From positions 434,001 to 498,000 of the forward strand of contig JAMZAV010000163.1 in assembly GCA_024449915.1 (NCBI GenBank): 64,000 nt of DNA, written 5' to 3'. The notes beneath the pieces are model-generated. The model saw nothing but the letters and a program-made list of their open reading frames with translations, searched no databases and was not told where the DNA came from. The stretch is from Sweltsa coloradensis. Lineage: Eukaryota > Arthropoda > Insecta > Plecoptera > Chloroperlidae. This document shows positions 34,766-47,903 of this stretch, one piece after another. Position numbers and translations under genes: made by a program. The number at the start of each line of letters is the position of its first letter. Position 1 is the first letter of the stretch.

Positions 34766-37700
34766 ATCCCCAAAAATATTTTTTTGTTAACAGAAATTTC
34801 TGGTACCATAACACTACTAATAATAAAATATTATGAAGTATTTTGTAGGCCTATACACGGAAATTGTAGATACTTCAAAATAAAATACTTAGATTCAGGT
34901 AAATGTCATTATTTTGAAACGTAACTTGGTAAAGGTTATAGATGCTCAAAATATGTCCTCGATACAAGTCAATACTGGTTGCTAGGCGTTAATGCGACAT
35001 TTTAGAAAACGATTACTTTTTATGTAGTCCTCAGGAGTTAATATAATGAAATAACAATGAAATATTAATATCCCCATTTCGGTTCATTCATATTTTTATT
35101 AAAATACTGATTATGCATACATAAAGTAAAATTTGCAATTTGAAAACGGGGTAATAAACTCTAGGATTGCAATGGGTATAATTGCGGTGTGTGATGACCA
35201 CAATTAATTAATAATTATTGATAATTACACTGTTCTGATTTGATTCCATTCTAATGGACACAAATTATTGATTCCTCGCTCATTTCCTCCTAATTTCATA
35301 CGTTAAAAACAATTCATCCCGGGGTCAACAACCAAACGTGTCGCCAAGTGTGGGGAGGGCTCACTACAGCGGGCGCCAGGGACCGAGCATTGGACGGACG
35401 TGCGCCGTCACTCTCGACGAAAACAAGAGCCGTGATTGTAATTCCTGGCGGCGATTATCCCACAAGCGTGTCCCCGGAGAAGCTAGGGGGGCCAGCGGAG
35501 GGCAACGCTCTGAGCGACAAAACTCGGAGCCGTTTTGGGAATTTTAATTCTAATTCTTAGTATTTGTTCGCGGCGAAGTCAAAACAAGAGTATCGAGAGT
35601 GAGAAACGTACCTAACTGTTTCGTGTGTGTTTGAGTAGAAAATACTTGCTACGGCACAAATGTGTGAGACGTTTCCAAACAACTTAAAACAAAGCGGTAT
35701 TCGCGCTTTGAAAACTTGCTTGTCACTTTAACAATTAAGACAACTAGCAATTATTGTCACTTTCAATATTAACTTATATTCTTAAAGAATGATTTTCATT
35801 TCCTGTTGCAGTAAAGTAAGTTCAACAGAAGTCTACATCCAAGTTCTGCCGTGCGCCCACTATGTGGTCCGGCCCTGCAAAAGAAGCGGACATTGCAGAT
35901 TCTAAGCGGGCCAAGGCCCAAGATGCGCGCAGGTCATAGATCTCCCAAATTACGAAGCTCGCCGGAAATACTTGCCAAAAAAACCTGCCTGGTCCTTTGG
36001 CGAGTAGGACCGGGGTATTAGGCCTACCAAAACTGGTAACCATTCATCTTTTTCCGCGCTGGTTCCTACGAAAACTACTGACCATCTCAATTCTCAACTG
36101 AGGTCATCAACTTCTTAAATGAAAACGAAAAATTTGGAGTAGTTTGGACCACCATAAAACAAGAGTTTCGTGAGCGGGCCTCGGTCGCGGCGGGGGGTGT
36201 GGGGGGGGGGCGACCGCCGAAATAAAGGATGCAGTGACCTGTCTGACGAAAGCGCATTCGTGTGTAGGCCTACCCTAGGTCCGGGACAGGACCCCCGAAA
36301 TCTTAACTTGCCCATTCACCTTCGTTCAACAAACGACAAACGAGTTTCCTAGAGTAAACAAACTACGTCTGTGCTAATGCGACGGCTGTGGAAGCTGCTT
36401 CATACAGACACAGAAGTTGCGTATGTTCACTTCTGTAACTCACTAACTAAGTACATACGCTTTTTCATGTTTTCACTCGTGTTGTGCTGTCTGGACATGG
36501 TAGCTAAACCAAATTTTTAAATGGTATTAAATGCAATAATTCATGAAACTTTTTCCATATTTCCATATAGGTAGGTATTGAAAATATGGTGCGCCATATT
36601 ATACAACCTTATTTTATTTGATCATTATAATGTTTCAGTTTCAATAATGTTAACTCATGCATAAACAATTGCTGAGATAATTTCAACAACAAAAACTTCT
36701 GTCCGCTTTTAATGCAAGTCTCCCAATGAAAATCGGTGGGTGTGAGTGGGTAGACTCTAAATATGAAATTGTTATTTGTTTTAATTCTTACTTACAAATA
36801 AAAAGCAGTGTGTATAGCTACGTCGCTCAATCTGTTTCCATATGTTAAGTGCTAAGTGTAGCCCAGTAATAAACAACCATGGTAGACTTTGGGATACGCT
36901 ATATTGAAGAGCAGGCATTGCTATTCAGTATAGCCTTTTGGATTTCTTTCAGATTACAATAATATATTGAGGATTTAACAATTATTTTTGGGACCGGTTC
37001 GGTACGTGTAGAAGATTCGTGTAATTATTACAAATTTATTGCGATTGCCTTAATTCGAGACTGTCGAAAAATATTTTCATGGCTGGGAATACAGGTAAAA
37101 ACTTCTCAGACAGCTAAATAACGACGTCTACAAGTCTGACTATGATGTACTGTACGGAGAAGTCTGAGAGCAAACACCGAACACGTCGCGAGGTTTGGAC
37201 CCAGTGGTTCCCAGTTCTTACGCCACGCACACACACCCCCCGCCGCTGCCGAATTGCAGTTGGGCGTCTACCAAAATTAGCTTTCGACAAAGCAGTGCAT
37301 TCATTTGCCCTTGGCCTCTGCAATATTCACATAAGTCAACACCGAAAAACAGCTTGCAGAAACTTTTGGAAGCAAATGCGCACGACGACAGGAGAAAATC
37401 GCCTTCGGGGATATTTGCCATTGAGGTTTAGATTTTAAGAATGAGAAAACTACAATAAATTCGGAAATAATTTAATATTGGGCCCAACTCACGTAAAAAC
37501 TGGTGACCGTTTAGTTTTTGACGTACCGCCGTTGAATTTGCATGATAATGTACAAGGTCCTTGTAATTAACACAACGTTCTCGAAGTGATTCCCGAAAGT
37601 GAGCGGGCCGACACAAGTGGCCCATGGCGGAGAGGCGAGTAATTTGGGCAGCCGACTTAATGAGGATATAACTCAGGATCTGTAGCCGTGTGATCGGATC

Positions 37701-39203
37701 ACTCAGGGCTAATCACACGTCTGCTCGCCGGTGATAAATGAAAGATAATTTTGGCAGAGGAACCTTAAATCAGAGCGCAGGTGTTACCTCAGGAGCGGAT
37801 GGGAGTGCCGGCCGGAGGGTACTCGTCGTGCACCGAGAGTAACGAGAGGCGTCTCGAGCACCTAGAGGTCGGAGAACAATGCAATCGTCGGGTGACTCTT
37901 GACAAGTACCCGAGAAAACACCAAAAGTGGAAGCTAGAATTTGTGTCGAGCATGCAGCCCATGCCCGGCCCCCCCCGGGCGGGCCGTCTGGGCCAGTCGG
38001 AGTGACCCTGGACCCTGTGAATGGGCTCTCTCAAGTTTGGGGCAAGCGCGTGGCTAAGTTATTGGCGTCTTCAGAATTAAAAACTCGAAATTGCGCAAGG
38101 TGTGGCCAATTAGAGGTTGGGATGCGTGATGGTCAAAGATTAGGGAAGACAGAGTAGCCCGCCGCTTGACCATGGGAGGGAGTTATGGTGCACTTTATCA
38201 GCAGGTTTTGGGGGTCTTTGCTTATTCTAAAGTTCTCGTTCATCATCCATCAAGCCCAGACGATTGCCGAAAAAAGGAACATAACTGACTGGTTTCCAAA
38301 AGATTTGTCCTCCATCGAGAATTACTTTGTCAGGAACCTGAAGATTATCGCAAAGAAACGTCCCGCTGGGACGTGCAGACTGACAGTAACATGGCTCGCC
38401 GAGCGGAGTAACCAGCTTCTTTGCCGTCTGGAGGGCGCGACGTGCACCAAACTGGTCCTTGGACTCCCAAAATCTTGCACTGAATGACGATTATGTTTTC
38501 GATGCCTCCCTCTGCGCCCAGTCCAGACGGTCCATAAAACACGTATTGCGGTGCAGCGAATCCGTAAGCGTCCTCTCCTGTCACCGTACGTGCGTGCATC
38601 CACTCGCTTCTCGTCTGCAACGCTACTTCTTTTTTCGGGTGCAGACAAACAAATCACATTTCCAAGGTGGACCCGCTTCCTTTGAATCATTTGCAGAAAT
38701 TATACATTTTGACAATATACTGTCAAATGCTGCGGGCGCGCATTATACGAACCCGTCTACATACCAAAAATACTATTAAAAGGCTGTTAAATTTTTCACC
38801 GAAGAAAAAATGAGACTAAAAATATGACTTATTCAAGTCACGAGAAAGCACATTTACTTTAGATTTACGCGATGTGCGGATCACGTTATAGCTGTTCGTT
38901 CCATATGACAGAGTTTCTCGTAAGATCTGGATTTCTTCTTCGAGTTCTGTGATTAATCATCGAAGAAATCACCAATCTGAGATGTGTCATAATTGACTGA
39001 GATATTAGTTTTTAAAAAGGGAAAGGGCATCCATGATGAATCTAACTTATGGCATGCACGAAATACTAGTCACACCTTTGTCGCCGGCGGAGGTTCCAGT
39101 GTTGAGGATAGCCGACTGACTGGGGGTCTTCTCTTCGATACCCGCACTGAGAGGTACGGGAGTGCGTCCGAGCACCCTAACGAGATCGTAATCAATGCCA
39201 AGG
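34766..39203. other. GC-richer, least repetitive part of the window; no gene recognised
   Basis: Several patches (35300-35560, 36160-36330, 37110-37430, 37770-38170, 38320-38700) are richer in G+C and CpG than the surroundings and hold overlapping frames of 60-120 codons on both strands. None shows a domain I recognise, a signal peptide or a clear exon boundary. If a host gene or its promoter exists in the window, this is where I would look. Confidence 0.35.
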
Positions 39204-39545
39204 TCACAGGGTAGTGGCGGATCCAGGAATGTACAATGGGGGGGAGGTCAACATGCCAAACAGGGACGGGGTCTGGCGCAAAGCCCCAGCCGTCGGAGGC
39301 TCTTTCACCACAGGCGGAAAAAATTCACGTACCTATTTGACGTTTTGACGCCTGTATACACGTTTTAGAGTAATGCAATATCAGAGTTAGGTTACTCCCT
39401 CCTCATATTTACTATGAATTATAAATTTTAATTTTAATTTTTATAAATATATTATTATATATGGGCTCATACATGAGGGCATGGGGGGGGGTTCAACCCC
39501 ATAACCCCCTCCCCCCCTTAGATACGCACTGCCACAGACAGGGGC
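39204..39545. mobile_element. Short TIR element of GTGGCGGATCC type (hAT-like MITE)
   Basis: The left end TAGTGGCGGATCCAGG (39212) and the right end GATACGCACTGCCACAG (to 39537) are partly inverse. A G-run follows the left end and C-runs precede the right end. ACAGGG occurs just outside both ends, offset by two bases, which may be a degraded 8 bp duplication. No transposase. Confidence 0.45.
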
Positions 39546-39945
39546 ATGGCGGATGAAACACGGTTATAAAAGAAAGAAAGATGGTTATGGACAGAATTAC
39601 AATAAAAATACTAGATACAGATGTCAACAGTCGGGCTTCAAAGATATAAAACGACTACACAATCTATAAACTTTATAATAGATATTAAATATTTTGCTTA
39701 ATAAACTAAACCAAATAGTAAATATAAATAATAAATATACATATATTTAGTACCTAAAATACGGAGCGACGCACAGATTGTCAAAGAATCACAGAACGAA
39801 AACCACATCCAGCATTGAAATCTCTTTGAGGGGGTTCCGAATACATACAAATGCATCTTTACTATCACCACCTGACCCAAAGGTGTTGTATCACTTGTGT
39901 GTGAACAAAAAACCGCATGTTGATCGGACGTTTTGTAGGTTTTTA
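39546..39945. other. Spacer before A4
   Basis: AT-rich, with no recognised feature. Confidence 0.35.
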
Positions 39946-40710
39946 TTGGATGAGCGAAGTGAAGATTCCATTTCACTACACTGGAGAAAAAAATCCGAAA
40001 TGTTTTTTTTTTTGTATTTTTGTGTCTGTTAGCACGATTCCGCCTAAACCAATACTCCAATTGTGATGAAATTTTGTGGAGGCCTTCGAAATCTCTGAAC
40101 TTAGAACTGCCACGTTTTGAGCGCAATCGGAAAATTATTTCTCGTGAAAGTTGCAATTTTACGATTTTTTTCGATTTTTTAAAAATTTCTTCAGCTTATA
40201 ACACCATACATGCTTTATTCGATTGTGATGATTTTTTCACAGAACCTTTATTTTATGAGTAAATATATTCGCGTGAAATTTGAATGCAATCGAAAAATTA
40301 TTTCTCATGAAAATCGCAATTTTACGATTTTTTTTTATTTTAAAAATTTCTTCGACTTATAACACCTACATGCTTTATCCGATTACCCGATTGTAATGAT
40401 TTTTTACAGAACCTTAATTTTATGAATTAATATATTCGCGTGAAATTTGAGCTCAATCAAAAAATTATTTCTCATGATAATCGCAATTTTACGATTTTTT
40501 TCGATTTTTTAAATTTCTTCGAAACACCTCATTCGATTGTAATGATTTTTTCACAGAACCTTAATTTTATGAATTAATATATTCGTGGGAAATTTGAGCG
40601 TAGTCGAAAAATTATTTCTTGTGAAAATCGCAATTTTACGCTTTTTTCGTATTTAAAAAATTACGCTCATCCAACAACGCGCCTGAAAAAGCGTTTGCGA
40701 AGCTTCTTAG
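39946..40710 (+). mobile_element. Element A4: family A Helentron-like element with four internal units
   Basis: Starts TTGGATGAGCGAAGTG. Four ~160 bp units restart at about 40126, 40290, 40457 and 40607. The end has GCTCATCC, the AACGCGCC...GCGTTT hairpin and a mutated CTTAG at the terminus. It is longer than A3 because it has one more internal unit. Confidence 0.75.
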
Positions 40711-40802
40711 TATATAGACCGGGACCCACCATTAGTGAGATCCTCTCCCCCTCTGCGGAGAAATGGAGAACCCATATATTATTATGATAGGTTGATTTTT
40801 GA

Positions 40803-41340
40803 TTATTTTGGAGTAGAAATCCACTTGTTGGCCAGTTGGCCAGTAATGGGTTCGGGGTACAGGGGTGCCCAAAGAGTCAATTGTGCTGAATTTTGTAACC
40901 ATTTTTATTTTTTAAGGCCAAACCGTTGAACAAAATCTATTTTTGATTTTTGATTCGTGTAAAGAATCACAAATAGAATTTTACTTTGTTTTATGTACCG
41001 GAAATAACATTTTTGAGTTGCCAAATCAAAGTCAAAACCCCAAATTGTTAGTTTTGGTAAAAACTGATATATTCTGAAAGGGTTATTATTTTGGAGTAGA
41101 AATCCACTTGTTGGCCAGTTGGCCAGTGGTGGATGCGGGGTACAGGGGTACCCAAAGGGTCAATTTTAAGGGAGTGTGTTTAACAGTTTTTATTTTTTCA
41201 GGGCCAAAGCGTTGAACGAAATCTATTTTAGACGTAAGATTCGTGTAAGTAATGAAAAATAGAATGTCATCCAAATTTTCATTTTCTTGTAAGTATGTCC
41301 CGGAAATACCATTTGTTTACTTTAAAAAAAAAAGTCAAAT
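40803..41340. repeat. Two tandem ~283 bp units
   Basis: TTTTGGAGTAGAAATCCACT begins at about 40806 and 41089, continuing through TTGGCCAGTTGGCCAGT, GGGGTACAGGGG and GGCCAAA.CGTTGAAC. No coding content. Confidence 0.85.
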
Positions 41341-41957
41341 TGGCCAGACGTAGGATGTGAGCATGTATGAGGGGAGGCTTTGCTCCCTATGACATCTGAT
41401 GTGTGACGAACAACATTGTGCATGAGACTTTAGTTTTTAGTACGTGATGGCAGCAAACCTTACATCAGGGGGAGCTGCAATGTATGGAAAACCCCGAAGG
41501 GAAAGCAAGCTGTCCTAAAGGGAGACCAATTCCTAATACACTTTCGCGAATCCGCGTCGTCTTGGACATGATAATATAAACAATAGAAACACGTTGATTT
41601 GAGTTATAAAGCTTGGTAAAAACTCCCACGTGATCTATTCATGATCTGGCCTCCTACGCATCTCCTAAGTCGCAGTCAAAATGTTTGCTAATTTCCTCGG
41701 CTTTAATAAATGATCGCGTTTCATGGCCAAGGTCCCCGTCATCAATGTCAGCTAAGGCCTAGGAACCAAGATGCACCACGAAAACAACATTTACATTCAT
41801 TAATAGGATAGATTATTTCAAGGGGACCGGCCGAGGTTAAGGTCACAAAACAAAACATCTTGTGTAACTGTTAGTTTACCTCGTCTCGTTATCGTCGTTT
41901 TGATGGCTGCGTTTCGGAGGTTCATTTCATATCTCAAAAACACTAGAAGGTATATAA
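41341..41957. other. Unassigned spacer
   Basis: No gene or repeat boundary is recognised. Confidence 0.4.
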
Positions 41958-42735
41958 TTGGATGAGCGAAGCGAAGACTTCAATTTCACCGACCCCCCAA
42001 AAAATTAGCCCGTGTTTATTTATTTTTTTGTTTGTTTGTTTGTTTGTGTTTTTTTTTTAGTTTTCCGTCTGTTTGTTCGCTCTCTACCGGGCAAACGGCA
42101 TATGCGATCTTGATGAAAATTTGACACGACCTCGTTTTCTCTGAACTTAGACTTGCACGTTTTTTGGGTACAATCGAAGAAATATTCTCATGAATATCGT
42201 ACTTTTACGATTTTTTCTATTTTTTAGTGCGATATTTCGTGCCATTTGGGCCAATTCTGACCAAACGGGTGGAGCTACAACGTTAATATTTCACCATGGA
42301 CATTAAGGTAATGGTCATGTATTGCTTTCTGAAAGAAAAAAGTTGAAAAAGTTAGCCAGAATCGAGAGAAATAAAGCTTTTAATATACGTTTTTTGACTT
42401 TTTGTGCGATATTTTCGTGCCATTTGGGCCAATTCTGACCAAACGGGTGGGGCTACAACGTTCATATTATACATGGACATTAAGGTTATGGTGATGTAGT
42501 ACCTTTTGAAAGAAAAAGTTGAAAAAGTTAGCCAGAATCCATAGAAATAAAGCTTTTAATATAAGTTTTTACGGTAAATAATACCAATTGACAAGAAACA
42601 AAAGAAACTTGACAACATTCACCTACAATGCGTAGGCAGCAAAACAAAGCACTTGCAAAAGTAAAGATATCCCACGCGACTAAAAACTTTAAAAAGCTCA
42701 TCCATCAACGCGTCGGGACTTTAGCGTTTTCCTAG
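41958..42735 (+). mobile_element. Element B2: complete family B Helentron-like element with duplicated inner module
   Basis: Starts TTGGATGAGCGAAGCGAAGA and ends GCTCATCC, an AACGCGTCGGGAC...GCGTT hairpin and CCTAG followed by T. The module TTCTGACCAAACGGGTGG occurs twice, about 180 bp apart (near 42255 and 42433). Variable GTTT/T runs lie near 42020-42060. Confidence 0.8.
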
Positions 42736-43192
42736 TGAATGTTCATACATACAGATGGACTCACAAGTCACAAGGGAGATCGAATAATTTCCGAGTGAAG
42801 CTGGCAGAGGTCGCGCCCACAACTCACAAAAATATAAACATTGAGAGCCTTTTTTAACCGAAATATGCCTACTGTTTGATATTGTATATCTGAACATTCA
42901 CATTTTTGTAAAAAGCTTCCAGTATGCTCAGGAAAGATGGATGATTTTCTTGTTCAAGAGTAACACATTTTTTAACGAAAGTTTATGAGTTTATAAGAGA
43001 ACTTTTCCGATATGATATAGCAAAGGAAGACCATTCTTACACAAATAAGGTTTGGTAGGACATAATTATGTGGGTAGGTGTTGTGGAGTTTTGTAACATA
43101 TAACCACGAGAGGGAACAATGACGAAAAAAGTAGTGAGTACTAGTTCCTACTAGAGACGGTTTAATTTAGTTTAGTTAATTTAGTTTAGTTA
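42736..43192. other. Spacer ending in the flank duplicated with B3
   Basis: The last 177 bases (43016-43192, starting TATAGCAAAGG) recur at 43825-43984 between B3 and B4. Confidence 0.8.
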
Positions 43193-43824
43193 TTGGATGA
43201 GCGAAGCGAAGACTTCAATTTCACCGACCCCCCAAAAAATTTAGCTCGGGTGTTTTTTTGTTTGTTTGTTTTTTGTTTTTTTTTTTTCTGTCTGTTTGTT
43301 CGCTCTCTACCGGGCAAACGGCATATGCGATCTGGATGAAAATTGAAGGGGACCTTCGAAATCTCTGAACTTAGACTTGCTACGTTTTTGGGTACAATCG
43401 AAGAAATATTTCTCATGAATATCGTACTTTTACGATTTTTTTCGATTTTTAGTGCGATATTTTCGTGACATTTGGGCCGATTCTGACCAAACGGGTGGGG
43501 CTACAACGTTTATATTTCACATGGACTTTAAGGTTATGATGATGTAGTACCTTTTGAAAGAAAAAGTTGAAAAAGTTAGCCAGAATCCATAGAATAAAGA
43601 TTTTAATATGAGTTTTTTGAGGTTTATAACAATAACAAGTAACAATAGAAACTCGACAACAATCACCTATAAAATATATATATATTATATACATATATTA
43701 TACTATGCATATTATACAATGCATTCAAAAAGCACTTGCAAAGGAAAATAAGTGGTCCTATGCAAACTAAAAATTTACAAAAAAGCTCATCCATCAACGC
43801 GGTGGGACTTAAACGTTTTCCTAG
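43193..43824 (+). mobile_element. Element B3: complete family B Helentron-like element
   Basis: Starts TTGGATGAGCGAAGCGAAGA; ends GCTCATCC, an AACGCGGTGGGAC...ACGTT hairpin and CTAG followed by T. It contains a GTTTGTTT run (43255-43290), the shared module near 43478 and a TATA microsatellite near 43673. Confidence 0.8.
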
Positions 43825-43984
43825 TATAGCAAAGGAAGACCATTCTTACACAAAGAAGGTTTGGTTGGGCATAATTATGTGGGTAGGTGATGTGGAGTTT
43901 TGTAACACATAACCATGAGATGGAACAAGCTGACGAAAAAGTTCTGAGTGCAAGTTCCTAGAAGAGACGGTTTAATTTAGTCTT

Positions 43985-44557
43985 TTGGATGAGCGAAGCG
44001 AAGACTTCAATTTCACTGACCACCCAAAAAAATTAGCTCGGGTGTTTTGTTTTTTGTTTTTTTTTCTGTTTGTTCGCTCTCTACCGGGCAAACGACATAT
44101 GAGTTCTTGATGAAATTTGAGGGGACCTTCGAAATCTCTTAACTTAGACCTGTCACGTTTTTGCGTACAATCGAAGAAATATTTCTTGTGAATATCGTAC
44201 TTTTACGATTTTTTTTTTATTTTTAGTGCGAGATTTACGTGACATTTGGGCCGATTCTGACCAAACGGGTGGGGCTATACAACGTTCATATTTTACATGG
44301 ACATTAAGGTAATGGTGATGTATTGTTTTCTGAAAGAAAAAATTAAAAAAGTTTGCTAGAATCCATAGAATAAACGTTTTAATATGAGTTTTTTGAGGTT
44401 TATAATAACAATAACTAACAAGTAACAATAGAAACTTGACAACAATCACCTACAATGCATTCTAAAAGCACTTGCAAAGGAAAAGTGGTCTTGTGCAAAC
44501 TAAAAACTTACGAAAAAGCTTATCCATCAACGCGGCGGGACTTAAGCGTTTTCCTAG
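43985..44557 (+). mobile_element. Element B4: complete family B Helentron-like element
   Basis: Same organisation as B3 with a shorter variable run and no TATA array. It ends in the hairpin AACGCGGCGGGACTTAAGCG plus TT, then CCTAG and T. Confidence 0.8.
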
Positions 44558-45761
44558 TATATAGTAATATCTATGTCAATGTTTGTTATGCTTTGTTTAT
44601 CAATTCAATTACCGTCGTGTAAAATTACACAATTTTGAATAAATTTGAAATTTAGATTTGAAAAATAAAATGTATAATCACTTTCCTCCAGCTATAAATG
44701 GAGGGACTATAATTGTTTACTCGATACAGCCTTTGTTAGCAATGTTTTGGATTAGTTAGTGTGTGCATAACTCTTTAACAAAGGTACTTTCCAAATTTCA
44801 ACACGAAACATATATCACTAATCTTTTCAAAGTTGTAATGACCGTACGAGTAGGCTTTTGGTGGTGTTATTTGAATAATGTATGTTTAGGACTTCCTAAA
44901 AACACTTATTATACATAATTTAAATATTTCTGCTTTATTTTTAATGAAATAGATTCGCAATGACCAGTGTCTTCAACAATGCATGTGTCTTTCATTAGAT
45001 ACAGCAAAAGTTTAACCAATCTCTGCGTGCAAAACATTGTAAGCATCGAGACGTATAGGCCTACCTAGAACACTTCTGGTTCAAAGCGAAGTTCGTGCTG
45101 ACATCGGTCGAAACCTAGAGCTGTTTTGACTTGCTTTTACTTTCTGAAGCTCATTTACCAACCTCAGCAGTAAGTACATTTACATCAAGCAATGTAGGCC
45201 TAACTCTCGCGTAGCAATCATACGTGATAACAACACAACCCGACTAAGGAAGTTGCTGGATAGTTGCACAGCAGCAGTATCCTAAATAGGGAGCGAAGCA
45301 TAAGATTTGAACGCACGTTGAACGTTCTGGTGGAGGTGCCGGGTTTAAAGATATCCCTTCTGGGCGCTAGATCCGCGCTCTAACCCCCAGGGTCACCAGA
45401 AACATAATTATCCTTGTTGAAGGGAAATATCAACAAAAACCGCTTACCAATCGCAGGCCATTTTTTGTTTTTATCGTGAGACGTGACACATGCACAGATA
45501 GACGAACTATCAGACGGGCGGAAAAGTTTGGCTTGCTCCTGAAATATACATTAACCTTGGACTATATAATATTATAATGTTGATTGTTATGTTTTCAACG
45601 GTTTTTGTGAAGTTTAATTTATTGTCCTCAATATTGTAAACCAGTTTACAGGCCTGTAATAAAATTGAATAGGATAATAAATAAATCAAATCAAAGATTA
45701 CCTCTTTTCGATCTTCATAAATATCAAATTGCCATATGAAAATGTCTGGGTCAATGAAATC
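44558..45761. other. Unassigned spacer
   Basis: A 14-base copy of GGTGGAGGTGCCGG lies at 45329. No gene is recognised. Confidence 0.4.
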
Positions 45762-46345
45762 TCCCAAAAAAAAATTTGTAAAAAAAAAAAAAAAAAAACG
45801 GCAGCCAAGCTCTCCTTTAAAATTTCTTCGGCTGTGAATGCTGTGAGATAGAACTTGAGCCAAGCTTTTCATTCTTTCTCCCTAGTTTCGCATTGAAAAG
45901 AAGTAAAATCATTTCGGCTGTTGACGAGCGCCAAGCCAACCATTTTCGTGGTAAAAAAGTAAAATTTTTTAACTCAAAATCATAAAGAAGTTATTTGGCC
46001 ATTGAATTGGGTTTGCACCAAACCGTTTCTTGTTATATTGAGAAAAGACAACATGAAAATGCATCAGTCAAGTTCATTACGAGAACTCTAATAATTCAAT
46101 GACAAAGCAATTTTTTTTTATCATTTTGACTTTGAGTTTAAAAAATTTTTACTTTTTTACAACGAAAATGGTTAGCGTGGCGCTCGTCAACAGGCGAAAT
46201 GATCGAACTTCTTTTCAATACGAAACTAGGGAGAAAGAATTAAATTCTTAGCTTAACTTCTATATCTCACAGTGAGATATCTCACAGCTATCACAGCCAA
46301 AGACTTTTGAAGGAGAGCTTGGCTGCCGTTTTTTTTTTTTTTTGG
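45762..46345. repeat. Dispersed repeat P, two copies in inverted orientation
   Basis: 45762-46010 and 46090-46345 are inverse copies of the block also seen at 13425. They start with homopolymer A/T runs outside and face each other across an ~80 bp spacer, so the whole can fold into a hairpin. Confidence 0.85.
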
Positions 46346-46561
46346 GGGGGGGGGGGAATAATACATCTGATTGCTGTATGTTTTCTATCAAGACGTAAAA
46401 TACTTGTAACCGATACTTCGAAGAAAGCGGGAAACTTCAAATGTAATTTTCCATCGAAATTCAGCGAGAAGCGAGTAGTTTTTTTGACATTTTTGGGCCC
46501 ACGGTCCCCCAAATTAAGCCCCTTGTGTTTTGTACGCTAGATATTTTTTATAATGGTTAAA
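46346..46561. other. Unassigned spacer
   Basis: Starts with a G-run next to the T-run of repeat P. No feature recognised. Confidence 0.3.
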
Positions 46562-47023
46562 AACATGTTTAATTTCAAGTATGTACCAATTACCACGCCT
46601 GAGTAATTACGAATTTTGATTATCATCCAAAAATTTTAATTTCTCTGGTCCCTGTTACCCGATTTTGGTTTTGAAAGCAAAAGGCACTGCGTCTGAGGTA
46701 CATCTAAATGTGATCGAAGTTTCAAAGTTTTAAAATGTACCGTTTTCTCTTTAGGGCTCTTATAACTCTCCGCGGAGAATTAGCCAGCTATCCAGCCAGT
46801 CGAAAGGATTTCAACGATGTTGAGGCACTTTTTTAAACATAGAACGGGTTATAGGATGGGGGATACGTTTTTTGTAGGTCATGGACCACATATCAGCTCA
46901 TATACTGAGTTTCAAGATTGTAAATCTTTTGGGGCGGCGTGTGCAGATAGCTGAAAACCCCACAACTCTGGTAGCTGAATACAGTGCCGAGTTCGGTCGC
47001 CTTGTAAGTACACGTGTGGAGCA
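46562..47023 (-). repeat. Dispersed repeat Q, copy 2
   Basis: Inverse of 27010-27458 over its full length, with scattered differences and small indels. Confidence 0.8.
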
Positions 47024-47141
47024 ATAAGAAAATTTGAAATTATCACCTCACAAAAAACTGTACTTATATTCTATTGTATATTTGTAAGGCACTTTTGTTT
47101 CGTGGGTGGGACTTCGTACTTTTAATCTACTTGACAATGTA

Positions 47142-47903
47142 CTAGGAAAACGCTTAAGTCCCGCCGCGATGTTGGATGAGCGTAATTGGTGCATTGAGTT
47201 GCCAAGTGTTATGCGGATTTACTGTTGTGCTGTGAAAAAATCATTACTAAGTTGAAGATATTTTTAATTATTATTTATTATTATTTTTAATAATTAACTT
47301 AAATTTTAATTTTTTTTAATGATTCGTAATTTTAAAAAAGGAAAAAATTAATTATTCGATTGCGCACAAATTTTACACGAATATATTAATTCATAATATT
47401 AAGGTTCTGTAAAAAAATCATTACAATCGGATAAAGCATGTAGGTGTTATAAGCTGGAGAAATTTTAAAAATTGAAAAAAGTCGTAAAATTGCGATTTTC
47501 GTAAAATATATTTTTTTGATAACGCTCAAATTTTACACGAATATATCAATTCATAAAATTAAGGTTCTGTGAAAAAATCATTACAATCGGACAAAGCATG
47601 TAGGTGTTGTAAGTCGAAGAAATTTTTAAAAAATCGAAAAAAAATCGTAAATTGCGATTTTCATGAGAAATTTTTTTTCGATTGTGCTCAAAAACGTGGC
47701 AGTTCTAAGTTCAGAGATTTCGAAGACCTCCATAAAATTTCATCGCAATCGGAGTATCGGTTTAGCCGGAATCGTGCTAACAAACAGACAAAAATACAAA
47801 AGAAAAAAGAAAAAAAAAGAAAAAAAAACATTCCGGATTTTTTTCTATAGTGTAGTGAAATGGAATCTTCGCTTCGCTCGCTACACTCGCTACGCTCATC
47901 CAA
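47142..47903 (-). mobile_element. Element A5: chimeric Helentron-like element (A start, B-type end)
   Basis: On the minus strand it starts as family A (TTGGATGAGCGTAGCGAGTG, ATTCCATTTCACTAC) with several ~160 bp units, but ends with the family B type hairpin containing GCGGGACTTAAGCGTT and CCTAG. The two halves therefore come from different families. Confidence 0.75.

Larger units (their letters stand above)
43016..44557 (+). repeat. Head-to-tail duplication of flank plus Helentron-like element
   Basis: Unit 1 is 43016-43824 (flank plus B3) and unit 2 is 43825-44557 (flank plus B4). The second unit begins at the base after the B3 terminal CTAG. Both flanks share TATAGCAAAGGAAGACCATT and GAGACGGTTTAATTTAGT. 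Confidence 0.85.
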
